A DNA stretch of 64,000 bases from Marasmius tenuissimus (GCA_029532415.1 JAQOTA010000053.1:5828001-5892000); one strand, 5' to 3'. Positions 12,968 through 26,234 are shown, counted from the stretch's first letter. A program made the numbers and translations. Notes: generated from the letters alone by a model not told the origin.

Positions 12968-14576
12968 TCATACGATCAAGACCCTGACGCCGTCCTGTCT
13001 GAGACTAGGGACTCTGTCTAGAGTCCCAGATGACGGTGGCGACGCCTTCCAATGACCAAAAACGTCCAATCCGCAAATCAGCCTCACATCAACTAATGGC
13101 CGAACACTGGAACTGGCGCCGGGATGAACCAATTTCGACAAACTCAATCTCGACTCTATAGCGTCAATGACGAGATCAAGAAAGTCGTTGGTCAATGCCA
13201 TGTAGTCCATCATAGAGATGGAGATATTTGTGAATGGCATCGATCCCAGCTCGCTGAACAAGTCGCCCAGGAGTCGTGAGAGGGAATCGTGAAATTTTGG
13301 TCATTTTCCATAGGCCCAGCCCGGACTGACCCTCGACGCTGAGACGAAATTGAATTCGACGAGATTGGGTACCAGTTCCAGTAGGCGCGAAAGTGGTCGT
13401 GTGTGAAGAACGGTCAAATGGACGATTGACAACGACAATGAAAGGAAATTCAGGCATGCTGAGGCCCGGGCAAGAAAGTTAACGAAGTGTGGTGCCTGGC
13501 ACCCCTCAGCCTCTTTTCCAATGTACATCGTCAATCGCAATGTGGTTGAAGCGGGAGCGTTGATTGAGAGGGTCGACTCGTAGACAGAGGAGGTTAGACT
13601 TATTGCACTCCGTGGCCCTGAAGGTGAGACAGAAAGCGTTCGAAGGTTTGGAATTTCCGTCAATTCGGAGTGAGGAGATGTCTAACCGCCCATACCGTCA
13701 ATTTCCATGAGAGTGATGAACTCCAGCGAAGCGCACAAGAGGGAAGTACTTGCCGTACCAGCCGCCCAACATCATCGTATCTGAGACGATGGCATTTCAG
13801 CAATGTTAACTGGTGATACGGTAATATCGTGGAGGGGATACACCAATCCCACTAATGTGACGCTCGTCAATTTAGGTGTGTCCTTTGTCGCAGCCTCCCA
13901 CGCCAGCTACCGTATATTGAGCCGTCTTTAAGTGTTGTGAGGTTCGAGAGGGAGCCTCTCAGCTGGGGATTTCGAACGATCCCCCATTGTTATTGCAAGA
14001 GTGTTTTGCATCGGTAAAATTGTGACATGAGACTATCCCAGAGTGCCTGGTTGCCTTCCGCGATGCTGGAACAGGTATCGCTTCCCCAGAGCTCGATACA
14101 GAGAGGATGTTGTTTAGAGTTGCGTAGATGTAATTCGAGAAGACACCGAGAGGAGGCTGGGGGTCGAGATATCGGTGCTGACCGAAGTTCAGAGAGCGGG
14201 CGCGTTCAACAGAATATCTCTACATCGTGAACACTTGAAAGATGGTGATAGCGGGTGTCATCAGCACCCTTCGGGAGAGGCCCAGTGCTGGTGAATAGCC
14301 ACTTCCCAACGTCGAGCATACCAGGACAAAAACCTCCTCCCACACCTCGACCGGAACTCTTCGCTTGACGAAAACAGCGCCGCGACGTTGCTTGACCCTC
14401 TCTTTTAGGATCGCCTTTCTCTTTATCAAATCGTTCGATGGCCAATGGATGTTGGCGAGTCCTCGCTCTTCTTCTTCAATCAACATGTTCGTTCGGTACA
14501 TCAAGTTGTCGGTGGGCACATTGTTCGAGTACAAGAAATGACATTCGATAGGATGTTGGTTCAATCTGATGCTCAT
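12968..14576 (-). CDS. F-box-like protein (approximate model)
   Basis: This is probably a substrate adaptor of an SCF ubiquitin ligase, of the large Agaricomycete F-box family. The first exon (14576 to about 14290) encodes a charged helix, then an F-box core (VKRRVPVEVWEEVFVLVCS), which matches the LPxExxxxIF pattern. About 300 bases further on, the - strand encodes ELHLRNSKQHPLCIELWG, the stretch usually seen after the F-box in these proteins (side-chain pattern L-x-L-x-L-x-R-S). Frames at 13301-13663 and 12968-13261 fit the leucine-rich distal part. I could not fix the intron boundaries, and stops between the pieces may mean a decayed gene. Confidence 0.5.
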
Positions 14577-16915
14577 TGCCTCGCAATGACAATGTGTTAT
14601 GAGGTCCAGCTATCGATCCATTTCTGGCGAGTACGAAAGAATGTAGCGATTGCGTTCGGTTGAGGAGCACGATTATGACAAGAGAAGCTATTTGAGGCCC
14701 GTATGTGTGAGATGTAGTAAACGAGAAGGCATACCGAAGACCACTGACTGCCAAAACCTATAATCCTCGAGCTGCCTCAAAAAGTAAAAAAAGAGTGAGA
14801 TGTTGAGTGAGAACAAGCTCCTGTTTTTGCTGGGTGTAGTCCTTTCAACACGCTCGCTAGAAACGATCAGAGGAGTAAGAAGATTCACGTCCAAACTCCC
14901 CCAAGGTTTGGAACGAGTGGATAGACAGCTCTAATAGCAGAGGCGATGTAGACGGGTCTGGCAGACGAAGCCAGATCAATCCGCCATGGCTAGTGCCCGG
15001 AGCTAGCAAGCGCCCACAATCTCAGACTCTTTCCACGACCACCATGCTCGAGCTCGGAGCCATTCCATTGATCTCCTCACAAGAGAACGATTTCTTCACG
15101 CGCTGTCATATCTTTCAGACATGCTACTGTCTTCCAACCAAAGTCAAGTCAATATCCATATAACCTGAAGTCCGACATTCAACAAGGTCTACCTAAAAAC
15201 CTTCAAACTTCATTTCATTCTCCAGCTGCGTGGAGCCTTCTTCAAAACCCTACAAGTGGGCCAAAATTGAATGGCTTCCTGTTATTCCTGTAGTGGGTCC
15301 GTCTCGTAAAGCAATCCGATATGCTTAGTTCGTATACTGATCTCTGCTCTTTCTCAGAAAGTTCTCTTAGTCGACCTGCGATAAAATGGCATCGGACACG
15401 TCACAATTCGCTGCTCGTCGTGATTCGAGAATGCTCGGGTGGAGGAAACTATTGGGTCACAGGCACGGTAGAGAGGTCTGATGCTGAAATATGAAGACAC
15501 TAGCTGGTTGAGGTGTCATTGGGACAAGTTTGGGCTCTTGAGTTGAGTTCGTACGATTTGCCAAGTTTCATATCCTTTGCTCTTATACCACTCCTTCATC
15601 TACAGGTTGAGGACGCCTCTCGAACCCATATCACATTGTCTTCTTTGAGGTCTCCCGACGCTCTCGGCACTGGAGCGCCGACAGCAAGTCAGGCTTTCTT
15701 TATGGATATGGTCAGGGGAGGGTTGTGGATGGGGTTGAAACCAACGTGCGTCCTATTCATCTCATTTCGCAAAACTTTTTTCTGATAATTGCGTCGAATA
15801 GCCTCGACTGCCATGGTCTTCAAAAAAAGTTGTCTTATTCATGTCCAATATCTCAAGAGCAAGTGAAGAACTCGAACTGTTAGCCCCGCTTGCGCTTCAA
15901 ATAAAACTCCAGACCGAATCCAAGAGGAACAAGATGTCACCCAAATTATGGCCTGGACAGGCACGCGATGAGCATGCCTGAACTCGGCAGCGGGGACGAC
16001 TCGTAGCCCTCCGGGAACAACAGTGTTACACCTACCATCTACAAATCTGTTTGTGCAGCCTTTTCAAGTCTATCGAAGGAGGACTAGAACGTTTAACCAA
16101 ATGGCGATATAGGGAACCACAAGAGCACGCCGTATGTCTTTCGTCTATATCTCTGTTCAGGCTAAGAGCCGCGCTAACGCTCACGCTCGCTCCTCAGACT
16201 CTCGAAGACACCTCCCGGTCCCAAGGACATCACTAATTGCCTATAATAGGCTCCTCCGCCCTCATTATCGACTCTCGAGGGAAATAATCCTCAAAATCGT
16301 TACGCTCGACGTTCTGGTGTCTTGGAAGCCACCGTCACACTCGAAGGCCGGTGTCATGTCCTCAAGGTACGTTGGGCTCTTAGTTCCACCACTCAAGTGT
16401 TTTTGCTTATACTATTTTACGTCTTCAGCAAATAAAGTATCTCTCCACATTGAAGTCTTCATAGTCGTCAGACATCCTACGAGCATCAGCGATTCGCTCC
16501 CACCTCAAGCCTCCGAGCGAGCAAGGGCGGAGACATTGCGCGAAAGATGCCCCCTGATAGATCAAATTTGGGCTGATAATATCAAACGTGAGTGAAATCC
16601 TCGTTCTCGAAGCGAATCTTCTGCTTATCAGTCGGCGCTTCGTAGGGCCCCGGTCGGTTGGAATTATCGTATTTCAAGCGATGAATGCATACAGACAGAC
16701 TGCGTGAAGTCATACTTATCGCAAACGTAGGTAGATTCCGCATTCTGTGCCGGCTCTTTTCGTCACTGATGTGCATCCTTCATCATGAAGGTCGGTCGTC
16801 CCGGCACACTCGATATCCGACGAATACACTATATATATATTCGATTCTCTTCTTTCCATTCCGCCCAATACACAAATTTTCCCCACTACCACTCTCCGAG
16901 CATATTTGATCAACA
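14577..16915. other. weak coding traces only
   Basis: No complete gene is supported. A + strand frame at 16134-16595 contains NRLLRPHYRLSREIILKIV, reminiscent of an F-box start (L-x-x-E-I-I-x-K-I), and may be an F-box relic. The rest holds short frames without signatures. The last 90 bases form the promoter of the next gene, with an AT-alternating TATA-like run at 16831-16840. Confidence 0.3.
16831..16840 (+). promoter_or_regulatory. TATA-like run
   Basis: ATATATATAT about 80 bp upstream of the start codon at 16916. It is followed by a pyrimidine-rich leader (CTCTTCTTTCC), as is common in fungal promoters. Confidence 0.4.
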
Positions 16916-17562
16916 ATGTCCAGCGACCGTAACGACGAAATTGCCAGACAGGCTGAGGCCGACCTCAACTCTTACCAGGCCAAAACCGGTACTGGTCAGA
17001 AAGGCCTGAAAACCGCGAGTGACGCTCCGGGCGTTGACTCTAATGTCGAGAAGAAGTTTTCTGGGGCGCAGGTGGTCACCGGTGACGACTCCAGCACGGT
17101 TATAACAAGCGGATTCCGCCGAATGAAGGAGGTGAACTAGACGATCGTGGTCGGTGAGTCCAAATATTTTCCCCGATCATTTTTGCAAGACCTCGCCAAC
17201 AACATACCACGTTTAGTCAAACGCGCGGCTCGCACTATGAAGGTGAAGGGGGACCAGTCGACAAGGTCAAGCAGTCGTATGGAAGTCAACCTGGACAGAA
17301 CGACAAAGATATCGTGGCCGATTCTGTTCCAGTCAAGGATCGCTCAGGTCTTCCCGGGATCGCTGCAGAGGGCAACGAAGCCTCGATACACAACGTCGGG
17401 CGGAATCCTCCTGGTCCTGGTGGTTCTCAATATAAGGGCGCCGATTATTGCAGATCTGAGGTTGTGCCCGATAGCATAGCGGCTGAGGGGAATATTCCGC
17501 CTAGTAGCATTACTCAGGCGAGTCGTGAAACGGAGGGATATGATGCTGAGGGGAGGTCTTGA
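16916..17562 (+). pseudogene. small hydrophilic protein gene with frameshift
   Basis: This gene encodes a roughly 194-residue, highly charged, Gly/Asp/Lys-rich protein without signal peptide or membrane segment, resembling uncharacterised disordered proteins conserved in Agaricomycetes. Exon 1 runs 16916-17153 and exon 2 17217-17562, with intron 17154-17216 (GTGAGT...TTTAG). Exon 1 starts in one frame (MSSDRNDEIARQAEADLNSY) but must end in another (NKRIPPNEGGELDDRGR) to reach the donor site and splice in frame to GSHYEGEGGPVDKVKQSY. The switch lies at about 17094-17104. No intron of usable size removes it, and total exon length is one base short of a multiple of three. It is either a -1 frameshift (pseudogene) or a sequencing error. 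Function is unknown. Confidence 0.6.
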
Positions 17563-20500
17563 AATTTATAGGTTCGGGAGGTCGTAACACCAAGTACCTA
17601 CCAGCGAAAACTAGTCGGCTTATGTATTAGTATGGTTAAAGTCAGTGTATTATGCCGCTATGTTTGAGGGAATTTATCATGGCGTGAAGGAGACGATGTC
17701 TTGCACGTGGTCTGATCTCGTTGTGGGCGACTAGGGATCCCACCTTCCGCGTCCACTATGACCAGTCAACAACAACCTACCTTATTCTTTCGTCCTCTTG
17801 TCTTCATCGTAGCCTTCCTACATAGGCTCTAGTGCTGTCTCTCCCACCGGGTGTCGAAGTACCATCTCACTCGAGGAAGAACATCCGTTCTTATATTCAA
17901 GCTTTCCTGTCCAACTCCAAGTTTCGCTGATCTAGAGGCTTTTTTAGACGCTTTGAGGACCAGATTGCGGATAGAAATCGCTACGATTCGAAGACTGACT
18001 ATGATTCTCCAGTCCACCCAGTGCTAAAATTGCTGTGGGCCAGGAAACCGACCCACATTCGCCTTTTTCGATATACAAATCAGATTAGGGACTGATCAAG
18101 TGCAATCACGGAGCTGCAATACTCTCGGACCGTACCAGCCGTTCTGGGCTACCCCCTCCCGCATCCTGCCTGTCTTTGAAGGTATATGGGGTTGGCACCT
18201 GCATTCAAGATAGATATTGCTGATCTTCTTTTCTTTAGGCAGGTTGGATCAAACAACATCCCTCCAATGACATTCTGCTGCACTACTCGAGCCGGACGCT
18301 TGCCTTTGGAGGGAATAGCTCTTTATGGACGTCACCCGGTTAATTGATGTATCACTGCAAGGCATCCAAAGAAAGAAGGTATCTGTCTTGCCTTTGATGC
18401 CATGTGTATGCCCTACACATCTGTGTATCGTGGTGCACTTGTCCATCACCGTATCGTGCTTTTTAGGTTCTATACGAAACTCAGCGGTTAGATCTGCACG
18501 GGCGAGAGTGGATTTCTGCTGTGCACTGCTATCACGACATGATGCTTCGTTGAGCATTGGCGAACGCGGTGCATGCTTTCGAGTGCTTATGAGCATCATG
18601 TCCTTTGACATCATCTCCATATTGAAGCTTCCATAATACTGCACAAAGGCCGGTATGTCGTAGTATTCAACACCATCCCGAGCCACGACCTACCAACGTC
18701 GGGACACACTGGCAGTGTGCCAGCTAGGATTCCTGTGAAACGAGTCAGAGATTGGTCGAACTCCGCCACCCTGATGTCAATGATCCCGGCACCCCGCGGT
18801 ACTAGCAGCGTGCCAACAGGATGTATAAAGGTCGAACAGTCTCAAGATTTCCTGTACCTCTTGCGGTTTGAACCCCATCGTGTGAATCAACCTCAACCCG
18901 CAGAAGATAAATTCTCCCATCTACGCTCTGAAAGACCCGCATCCCTCCTATCAACAGCTTCACAGCGTACGCCACATCGTCCGAGTTCTCCGCCATTACA
19001 CGTGCAACCCACTCCCGTCGTGTGCCTGAGACAGAATACGCACACCTAGTTCCCTAGAGCGACACAATATTATGTGTATACAACAAATCAAAGTCTACAA
19101 GTGTGGAAAGGTGGATACCCACATGCTTCTCTGTGCCGATGCCCAGGCCAGGGAGATTCAGAACCAGCATCGACGTCGAAGGAGACAAACTCCCATCCAA
19201 GTCGAGTGCTTCCCCGTCAATCCAATCCCATGTTATGAAGGACGGTGGTGTCCATACCGCTGTACGGAGATCGCAGGGACGACGAGGTGGCCATCTCACT
19301 GATTGAGTCGACCCCTAACGAGGCAGTCATCATTGAAGACAGCCCATCCCATTGTTCAACCCTCACGCCTTCATTCATACATGTATTCTACCTTATATCG
19401 CTTGCTTCCCTCTACTCAGATACGATATGTTGGTTCATACCTATGATACTACATAATTTACTCCAGGTCCCCAGATTTTTACACGATTCTATGATATGCA
19501 GCCCTGTAATAATGTCTCGTAGCTCCACAATAAATTCTAGATAATCACGAATACGGGTGTACACACTCCCTTGTAATCTCTCAAAACCAGAACAACCAAA
19601 CTCAGAATCAAATCCCCAAAGGTTTTGAGCCATCGACGACGCCACATCCTCCTCGCCGGAATTTGCTGAAAGGTTTGCATACTTGGTGGTGACTGCTATT
19701 GCCCGCCTCTTCAACAGCAATTTCCCGTCCATTTCAGCCCAAAAAAGTAAGTCTGAAGACAATACAAAACTGAGTGATCCCACCACATGAACGGAAGACG
19801 CCGATCAACTTTGATCCAGCACTTTCCGTATCCGCCATCCTGTGTGGAATCCGCGTTGAGGGAAATAAACGATGGAAAGCGGTGCCAGAGCGAAGGGGTC
19901 TCGGACCGTGACTCTAAACAAAATCTCAGAGGTATCACGGGATGCCTGAGCTTCGCCACACTGTCCAATGTCCATCCAGAGTGCAGAACTAAGTAGAATC
20001 GCCATTGTTCTCAGGTTCGGTATGAAAGTGTCCGTTTCGGAGAGGTCGACTCCAACACATCAGTCCTCTTACTTCTTCGAAACGCGGCCTTTCCGAGGTA
20101 GCAGCCCAGTCCTGCATTATACAATCCAACTCCCTGCTGAACTCGCGCGTTGCCCCCCTCAACTGACGCCCAGAAATACCATCTCTCTGAATGGTCCGAA
20201 ATTAATCTCCAGGAGGCAAGTGCCACTAAGCCGCCGACGCCCTCGTTGCGGTAGACTTCATATATATGCTGAATTTACGCCATGCCTCGAGGTGGATCTA
20301 CGGCAGCACGAAGCTTTGTGCACACCTCATGAAATGTCAATGTATCTGTGGCACCCCGGTACGGTCCCAATCGAAGGATATCTATGTGAACGCCTCCAAC
20401 GGCAGTCGATCACTTCTAAGGAATCGTACAAACTAAACATGGAACTCATTGAGCGGGCACATACGCCTACTTGAGAGGATTTAGAGCCCTCGGGTGACCG

Positions 20501-20780
20501 GGGACACGGATAGCGACGAGCGCATCATTATTTTCGATCTATATCGCGACGTATGATGGCCTCCCGCTGATATTGAATGCCTCTTAATGAACCTTTTTCT
20601 ATTCTGAGAAAACCGTGTCCTCGGCATCCCCCTTTGCCCTTTATCATCTATGACTACAGTATACGATAAACAAGTTAGAGAAGTAGACTAACATGAGACA
20701 TGAGTATAGCGATGAGAGTCCAACTTCGATGAGATGTCGTTATACAAATTCTCCACCAAGTAACATCGATGACACGGAAA
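17563..20780. other. decayed - strand coding fragments
   Basis: No complete gene is supported. Between 19412 and 20226 the - strand gives protein-like pieces (LRHPVIPLRFCLESRS, ETPSLWHRFPSFISLNADS) that resemble the distal part of F-box proteins (x-TPSLW-x-x-x-P motif) but sit in different frames separated by stops. Fragments at 18802-18996 and 19054-19299 may belong to the same relic. Confidence 0.3.
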
Positions 20781-22720
20781 TTATTGTTCAGGTTCCTTTG
20801 ATTCTCTTGATGTGCTGTGTTTTCTTTCAGGAGTGGCCAGAGGACGAACTAGGGAGTCACGGGTGGAGCAGCTATTGAAAGAGTTCATAGGAGTGACGAG
20901 GGAGCCGGGAGCAAACAGGGGCAACGCAGGCAATGATGGTAGAGATCTCATGTTATGTGGTGTCGAGGAAATGGTCATATCAGCGAGAGCTTGTGTGCTC
21001 CGGCGAGAGTGATAACTTGGGAGGGTTTCGTAGGTTTGATTGCTGGCAAGCGTATCGCGCCTTTCCCGGTAAGGGCTAGCGGAGTAAGCCGGAGTAGCCG
21101 TTGAACTCGAGGTTGCAATCGGAGAGCGTGAAATTGATTGAGGTCCGACTGGAAAGGTGAACGAGGAGGGGGGATGAGTCCTGTCTAAAGAGAGAAGTGT
21201 TTGGGTTGCCGGCTTATACGGAGGAGCCAGCGCTCGTGGAACGTTATCAGTACGGTTATTGTTTGAACAGGGCGGATGAGCGACATGCTCGGCTCGAGGA
21301 GAGCGTTGGTTGCTCGGATCTTTCCCCACTCCCTCTTGCTCAACGAATGAATCATCTGAGGAAGGGGACGGTAGTGGATGAGCGTATCCAGGGCCCAGCA
21401 GTTGGCTGCGGCGGGACGGCCGCAGGGAGCGAGTGGTAGACAGACATGCTGGGCCAATCGGAGGTGGTAATTTCACCGTGTCGAGAGATGCACGGGAAGC
21501 TGATGCGGTTCGAAAGCTCTCCGATGCAAGAGAACATCGGCTCTGGCGGGTTTCTATTAACGCAGAGTCAAGCTTTGTTCCTGTACTTGAAACATCAGGA
21601 GCTGCTTCCTCGATATCGACAGACCAGTCTGTGTCTGTGAATATAGATGCGGACTGAGAAAGGGCCCGCGAACATGGCTGTTTCGGAAGGGCCTGAGGAG
21701 CTGAGTACGGGCCGGCGGGCAAGGACGTCTGTCGCTCCATGGTGCCATCTATCCGAGTTGTAGGTTCTGCTTCAATTGTGAGAGATGCGACAAAAATCGA
21801 GTTGATCCGCCCAGAAAAAACTCACGAGGTGCTCCACGTTTGAGCTGGAAGTAGTACACGAGAAGTAAAGCGACATAAAACAGAGTGGTGATGGCAGCAA
21901 AAACTATCCATAGCCACAGAAAGGGCGATGAGGCGGTTTCGACTCGGTCGCCAGTGACACCCATCGTAGTGACAATCCCAAACCCGATAAAGATGATTGT
22001 GGCGATTGCTGGAATGTGAGGAGATTCATCCTGAAGAAAAGGGAACTCCTTCCGATAGACCTAGCAGCGATTATGTTTGAAAACCCTGGTCTAAAATCCA
22101 TCCTGGAAAGAACAACATACCACCGATGATACATAACATCCAAGCCACGTTGCGGAAAAGAAAATTCGCGCGGTGACTATATTTAAAAGCAAGGGGAGCG
22201 TCCCTCGCGAGCATACTAAGAGGGACTTCATGAGAGCATACTGCGCGAGACCTGAACCAAACGAAAGAGCGAGTAAGACTACTAGGAAAGGGACAATCGA
22301 GTATGAAGAGTGGAATATCCCGTTGACATGCATGCACCAAGCAAGAAAATGTAGCATGATCAGAAGTGTATTCTCCCATAAAGTCCTTGTCCTGTGTAGA
22401 TTTAGTGCTGTTCGAAATCGCGAGGTTAGCTGACCTACCCGAGACACGAAGGTATCCCAGAACAACTGGAAGTAGCCTCTAATTCCGCGTATGCCCTAGT
22501 CCCCAAATAAATCGATACCGCTTCGAGTGCCACCTGGGCGAGAGCATGTAAAGTAGAAGCAGTGACGATGAAACTAGGGGAATACGGCTGCGTGCAGGCG
22601 TAAGCAAGAGAAGACCTCGCATGGGGAAGCAGACTCACGTTCAACCACCCAAACCGCGCCTTCAAGGGCATGTCAAAGTTGCTGAGGGAGATGTGGGGGG
22701 CGTACCGAGTTTGAGGGACG
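20781..22720 (-). CDS. multi-pass membrane protein with long Ser/Pro tail
   Basis: This encodes an uncharacterised integral membrane protein. The N-terminal exon(s) near 22720-22420 read RYAPHISLSNFDMPLKARFG, then, across an intron from 22640, GIRGYFQLFWDTF. Several hydrophobic segments follow: NTLLIMLHFLAW, VAWMLCIIGGMLFFPGWIL, IATIIFIGFGIVTT and FLWLWIVFAAITTLFYVALL. An intron at 21767-21825 joins LKRGAP to a cytoplasmic tail of about 325 residues, rich in Ser, Pro and Thr, with a YETLPSYHS segment. I recognise no named family. The plan of about six helices plus a regulatory tail suggests a receptor or scaffold, but that is inference. The start and two middle splice sites are uncertain. Confidence 0.6.
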
Positions 22721-24789
22721 TTAGCAGGTTTGATTGAGTCAAAAGTCCGAGATATTTATGTTGTGAGCGGCCGTCTTGCTGTAACACCGTTAGAAACTAC
22801 TGAAAAAAAGCAACAAAACAGCACCTTTTGGTTCAAGGGAGATGCGACACTACTTTTCGAACGTTCCTCATCGCTATTGTTCCAGAGATAGCGTTATCTG
22901 GGACCCGAACAGGCGCCCCCATTGCAAAGCGGGACCATGGGAAGTTGCTGCATCCAATTAAAGGGATTTGATGCACAACAGTTCGCTGCTGAATGATAAC
23001 AACAACCTATATACAGCCCTCAGGTCAGCGCTCACTAGCTCTTTCTACATAACAAGGAGAGCATACCCATCCTCAGTCTTGTAGTAAGAAAAATTCGTCT
23101 CCATCACCCTTTCGCTCTATGTCCTTCCGGTCCACCTCAGGATTTGGTAGAGTACAATAATCTGCATCTGTTCAGTTCTTGTAATTTGAGCTATGAGCAT
23201 TCGTCCCTTGTAGATTGATTGTATCGATGTCATTAGAAAGTCGTCATGAGAACTCGAAACCACCAAGTAGAAGCATCGCTGAAATGAGCTGGGTACTGTT
23301 CTGGGGCTTCGGTTGTGGTTCCTCTTCCAGTAGAGGCTGGGGTACCGACGTCTGAGACCTGAGGGTGTTGAAGCAGCAGACAAAGGCGATGGAATGGTTG
23401 ATGATAAGCTGTGGTATAGGGCGCAGAAATCGAACGTTACTCGCTGTTGAGCGCCCAGCATCGTCGTGAAGGTTCGTGTCTCTCGCTTAAAATAATAGCG
23501 CGGGAGTGCTTCAAGGAGTGCTTCAAGGGTAGTATTGCGCCGTTCGTTGGGTGACTAGAACAAGGCCCCGCTGAGTAAGGCGAGACACTATATAGACCGC
23601 GGTAGTTGGGCGTGAGATTGGAGAGCGTGATCAATCTGAACACAGACATGAGGAGGGGACATTTGGCTGGACAGTGAAGCTTGAAGCTCGAAGGTCGATG
23701 GTTCGTGGCGAGTAGCGGATGTTGAACGTGAACGTTGAGCGGGTGCAGGTACCGGGAAGTTGTTTAACGGTGGTCAGCATCAATGACTAAGACCACAATC
23801 AAAAGCAAACAGTTTCAAATACGGACCCCTAAGCAAAGACGATTCTCCGACGATCATGGACCCACCATCCCATCTACCATCACTCCCCCGCCATTGAAGG
23901 AGCTCTGTTATTCGTCTTTCATTTCTCTAGTTATCACAATCTCTCTCACGCAAGTTGCGCGGTACATAACGAGTAATTGAAAATCGAGATTCGGGGGAAG
24001 TTGGAAACTAGACCATCAGCAGAGGATATCAGGAGGAGCGTGAACAAGCTGAAGAGGTCAATACCTGGCACAAGTCGCAGCAGATTTTCGAACGAGATGG
24101 ACAACGGTGGGCGTAAGCTTCTCTGGTGGTGAAGGCATGTTCGCACTCCGTGACTTTGAACTCCAACCTGAAGCTGATAGTTGGGTTCTTACATACTGCG
24201 ATCATACGGGACGCCGAACTGCAGCTTCTTCCTCGGTAAGAAGCGGGAGAAAATGGGGGAACAAATCGAACCTGCTTACATGAAGGCACTGGAGCATACG
24301 CGGTGGCCAGGGAGGACCCGTAAGAAGGTTATGTCTGTAGAGTTTCCTCTGCCGACTTTGAAGTCATCTTCGACTCATCTCTATCCTCGCTGCGCAGATA
24401 TTCTGGTCTTTCAATCCGTCCGCCAGATTCATGTCGAGGATCAAGTTCGAGTTATACTGTCGACCATTGCGGACTAGAACGGAGGAGCTTCATTTCGAAT
24501 GCCTGTGCGCGCACCAGCTACTGGTAGTTGCCAAGTCGGTGGGGTGTTCAGAAAGCACGGAGCCCACTTTGGGGACGAAGGTATGTACACAGCCCTCTTA
24601 AGTTTCCACTGTCATTGAATGCTCACTATTCGGTCGGTCAGTTGACTTCCAATTGAACACAGATTGCCTCCTTCTCTGATTATGGCGTGACGCACTAAAA
24701 TTGTATAAAAGGGACTGAATGGGAGTCGCTTCTCAACATTATCGCCCTTCGCCTTACATTTCCCTGCAACTGAAGGCGACTTGAGCACC
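22721..24789. other. no supported gene; nitrilase promoter at right end
   Basis: No gene is supported. Frames at 23117-23461 (-) and 24181-24477 (+) are open but featureless. The last 90 bases hold the nitrilase promoter. Confidence 0.3.
24704..24710 (+). promoter_or_regulatory. TATA box of nitrilase gene
   Basis: TATAAAA 80 bp upstream of the nitrilase start codon. Confidence 0.5.
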
Positions 24790-26234
24790 ATGAAGTGAGC
24801 TTTTCGTTGTATGCCCCGCCACATCACTCGAGATTCTAATCTCTTATCCCCTCGTTTCCCGATATCAGAGTCGCAGCTATCCAAGCCGAACCTGTTTGGC
24901 TCGACCTTGACGGGACTATCGAGAAAGTCATATCTCTGTGCAAGGAGGCAGCTTCGAACGGCGCTGAACTCATCGGGTTCCCAGAAGCATTCATCCCTGG
25001 CTACCCATGGCGCACCTGGTCAGGTGCCTATGATCCCGTGTTCTTTACCAAGTATCTGAAGAATTGTTTGAGCCTACAATCGCCGCAGTATCAGAGACTA
25101 ATGAAGGGGGTCAAGGAAGCTGGCATCTGGCGAGTACCCATTTGCCGTTCATGTCTCGACTTTCTACTCATCCCGTTTCTTGACTTCTATTCCTCTTTCA
25201 CAGGGCCGTCGTAGGATTCGTCGAACGTGACGGGGACAGTATGTACTGTGCTCAAAGTATCATCAACCCATCCGGGCGAGTTGTCCTACACCGCCGGAAG
25301 CTCAAGGCTACAGGCCATGAACGCACGTTTTGGGGGGATGGCCCTGGTTAGTAAAGCAATCAGTCTTTTTTGTGAAGAGGCAGCTCACGGATCGCTCTCT
25401 CACCCAAATAGCTGACTCTCTGCAAACGTCCGTTAAAGGCCCGGAGGGGGTTATCATCGGATGTCTCGCCTGCGGGTACGTTTCTTCATTATCCTCTCCA
25501 CCCCGTCCATGACTCAACTGGGAGCCGACAGGGAGCACTACTTACCCCTCCTCCGCTTCCACCATTACACACAAGGTGTTCAAGTTCACGTCGCGAGCTG
25601 GCCGCTCTTTGATTCGATCAAAGCCGGATACGCTCGTCAGTTCGCTTCGGACACTCATGCCACGGCGACGAGGTATATGGCTACGGAAGGGCCGTTGTTT
25701 GTTATATGTAGTACACAAGTGATCAAACCAGAGAATCGGGGCTTGTGTGGGTAAGTTAGTCTCGATTACTCGTTCTCAGACCTATCGACTGACCCGGTTA
25801 CTCTGAAAGAATCGAAGGTACTGCGTTCGACATCAAGGTGAACTCTGGCTCCAACCTTCCTCTGCGGCCCGATATTTGATGTTTATTCGCAACGCAACAG
25901 GAAGGAGGGGGTTTTGCTGCGATCTATGCCCCTGATGGACGAGATCTCGTTAAACCATTGGCTTCTACGGAGGAAGGAATTCTGTACGCTGACATCGACT
26001 TGGACGAGATCAGTACATCCAAGCTGGTCATCGATCCGGCGGGCCATTAGTGAGTATATGCACATTGTGGTTTCTCGTTTCGGAGGTTGACGTTTGACAA
26101 CATCTTGTAGCTCTCGCCCAGATTTGCTTTCGCTCAATGTCAATACCACGGTTAATCCCTTGGTACGCCAGCACGGGAAGAAAGAACAAGAGTATGAGCT
26201 TCTGGCCAGGATACCGCAGCTGACAGAGGATTGA
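24790..26234 (+). CDS. nitrilase-family carbon-nitrogen hydrolase
   Basis: This is a 330-residue cytosolic enzyme of the aliphatic nitrilase / cyanide hydratase branch (nitrile to acid plus ammonia, or amide). There are eight exons: 24790-24794, 24869-25129, 25204-25346, 25412-25475, 25532-25750, 25810-25837, 25901-26049 and 26111-26234. They total 993 nt and close in frame. The catalytic triad is Glu41 (GFPEAFIPGYPW), Lys121 (LHRRKLKAT) and Cys157 (CLACGEHYLPLLR). The C-terminal GHYSRPDLLSLNV motif is typical of the branch. Two oddities are the GC-AG intron 25130-25203 and Gly158, where the family almost always has Trp after the nucleophile. The order and spacing of motifs make the family certain. 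Substrate is unknown, and activity is uncertain because of Gly158. Confidence 0.92.
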
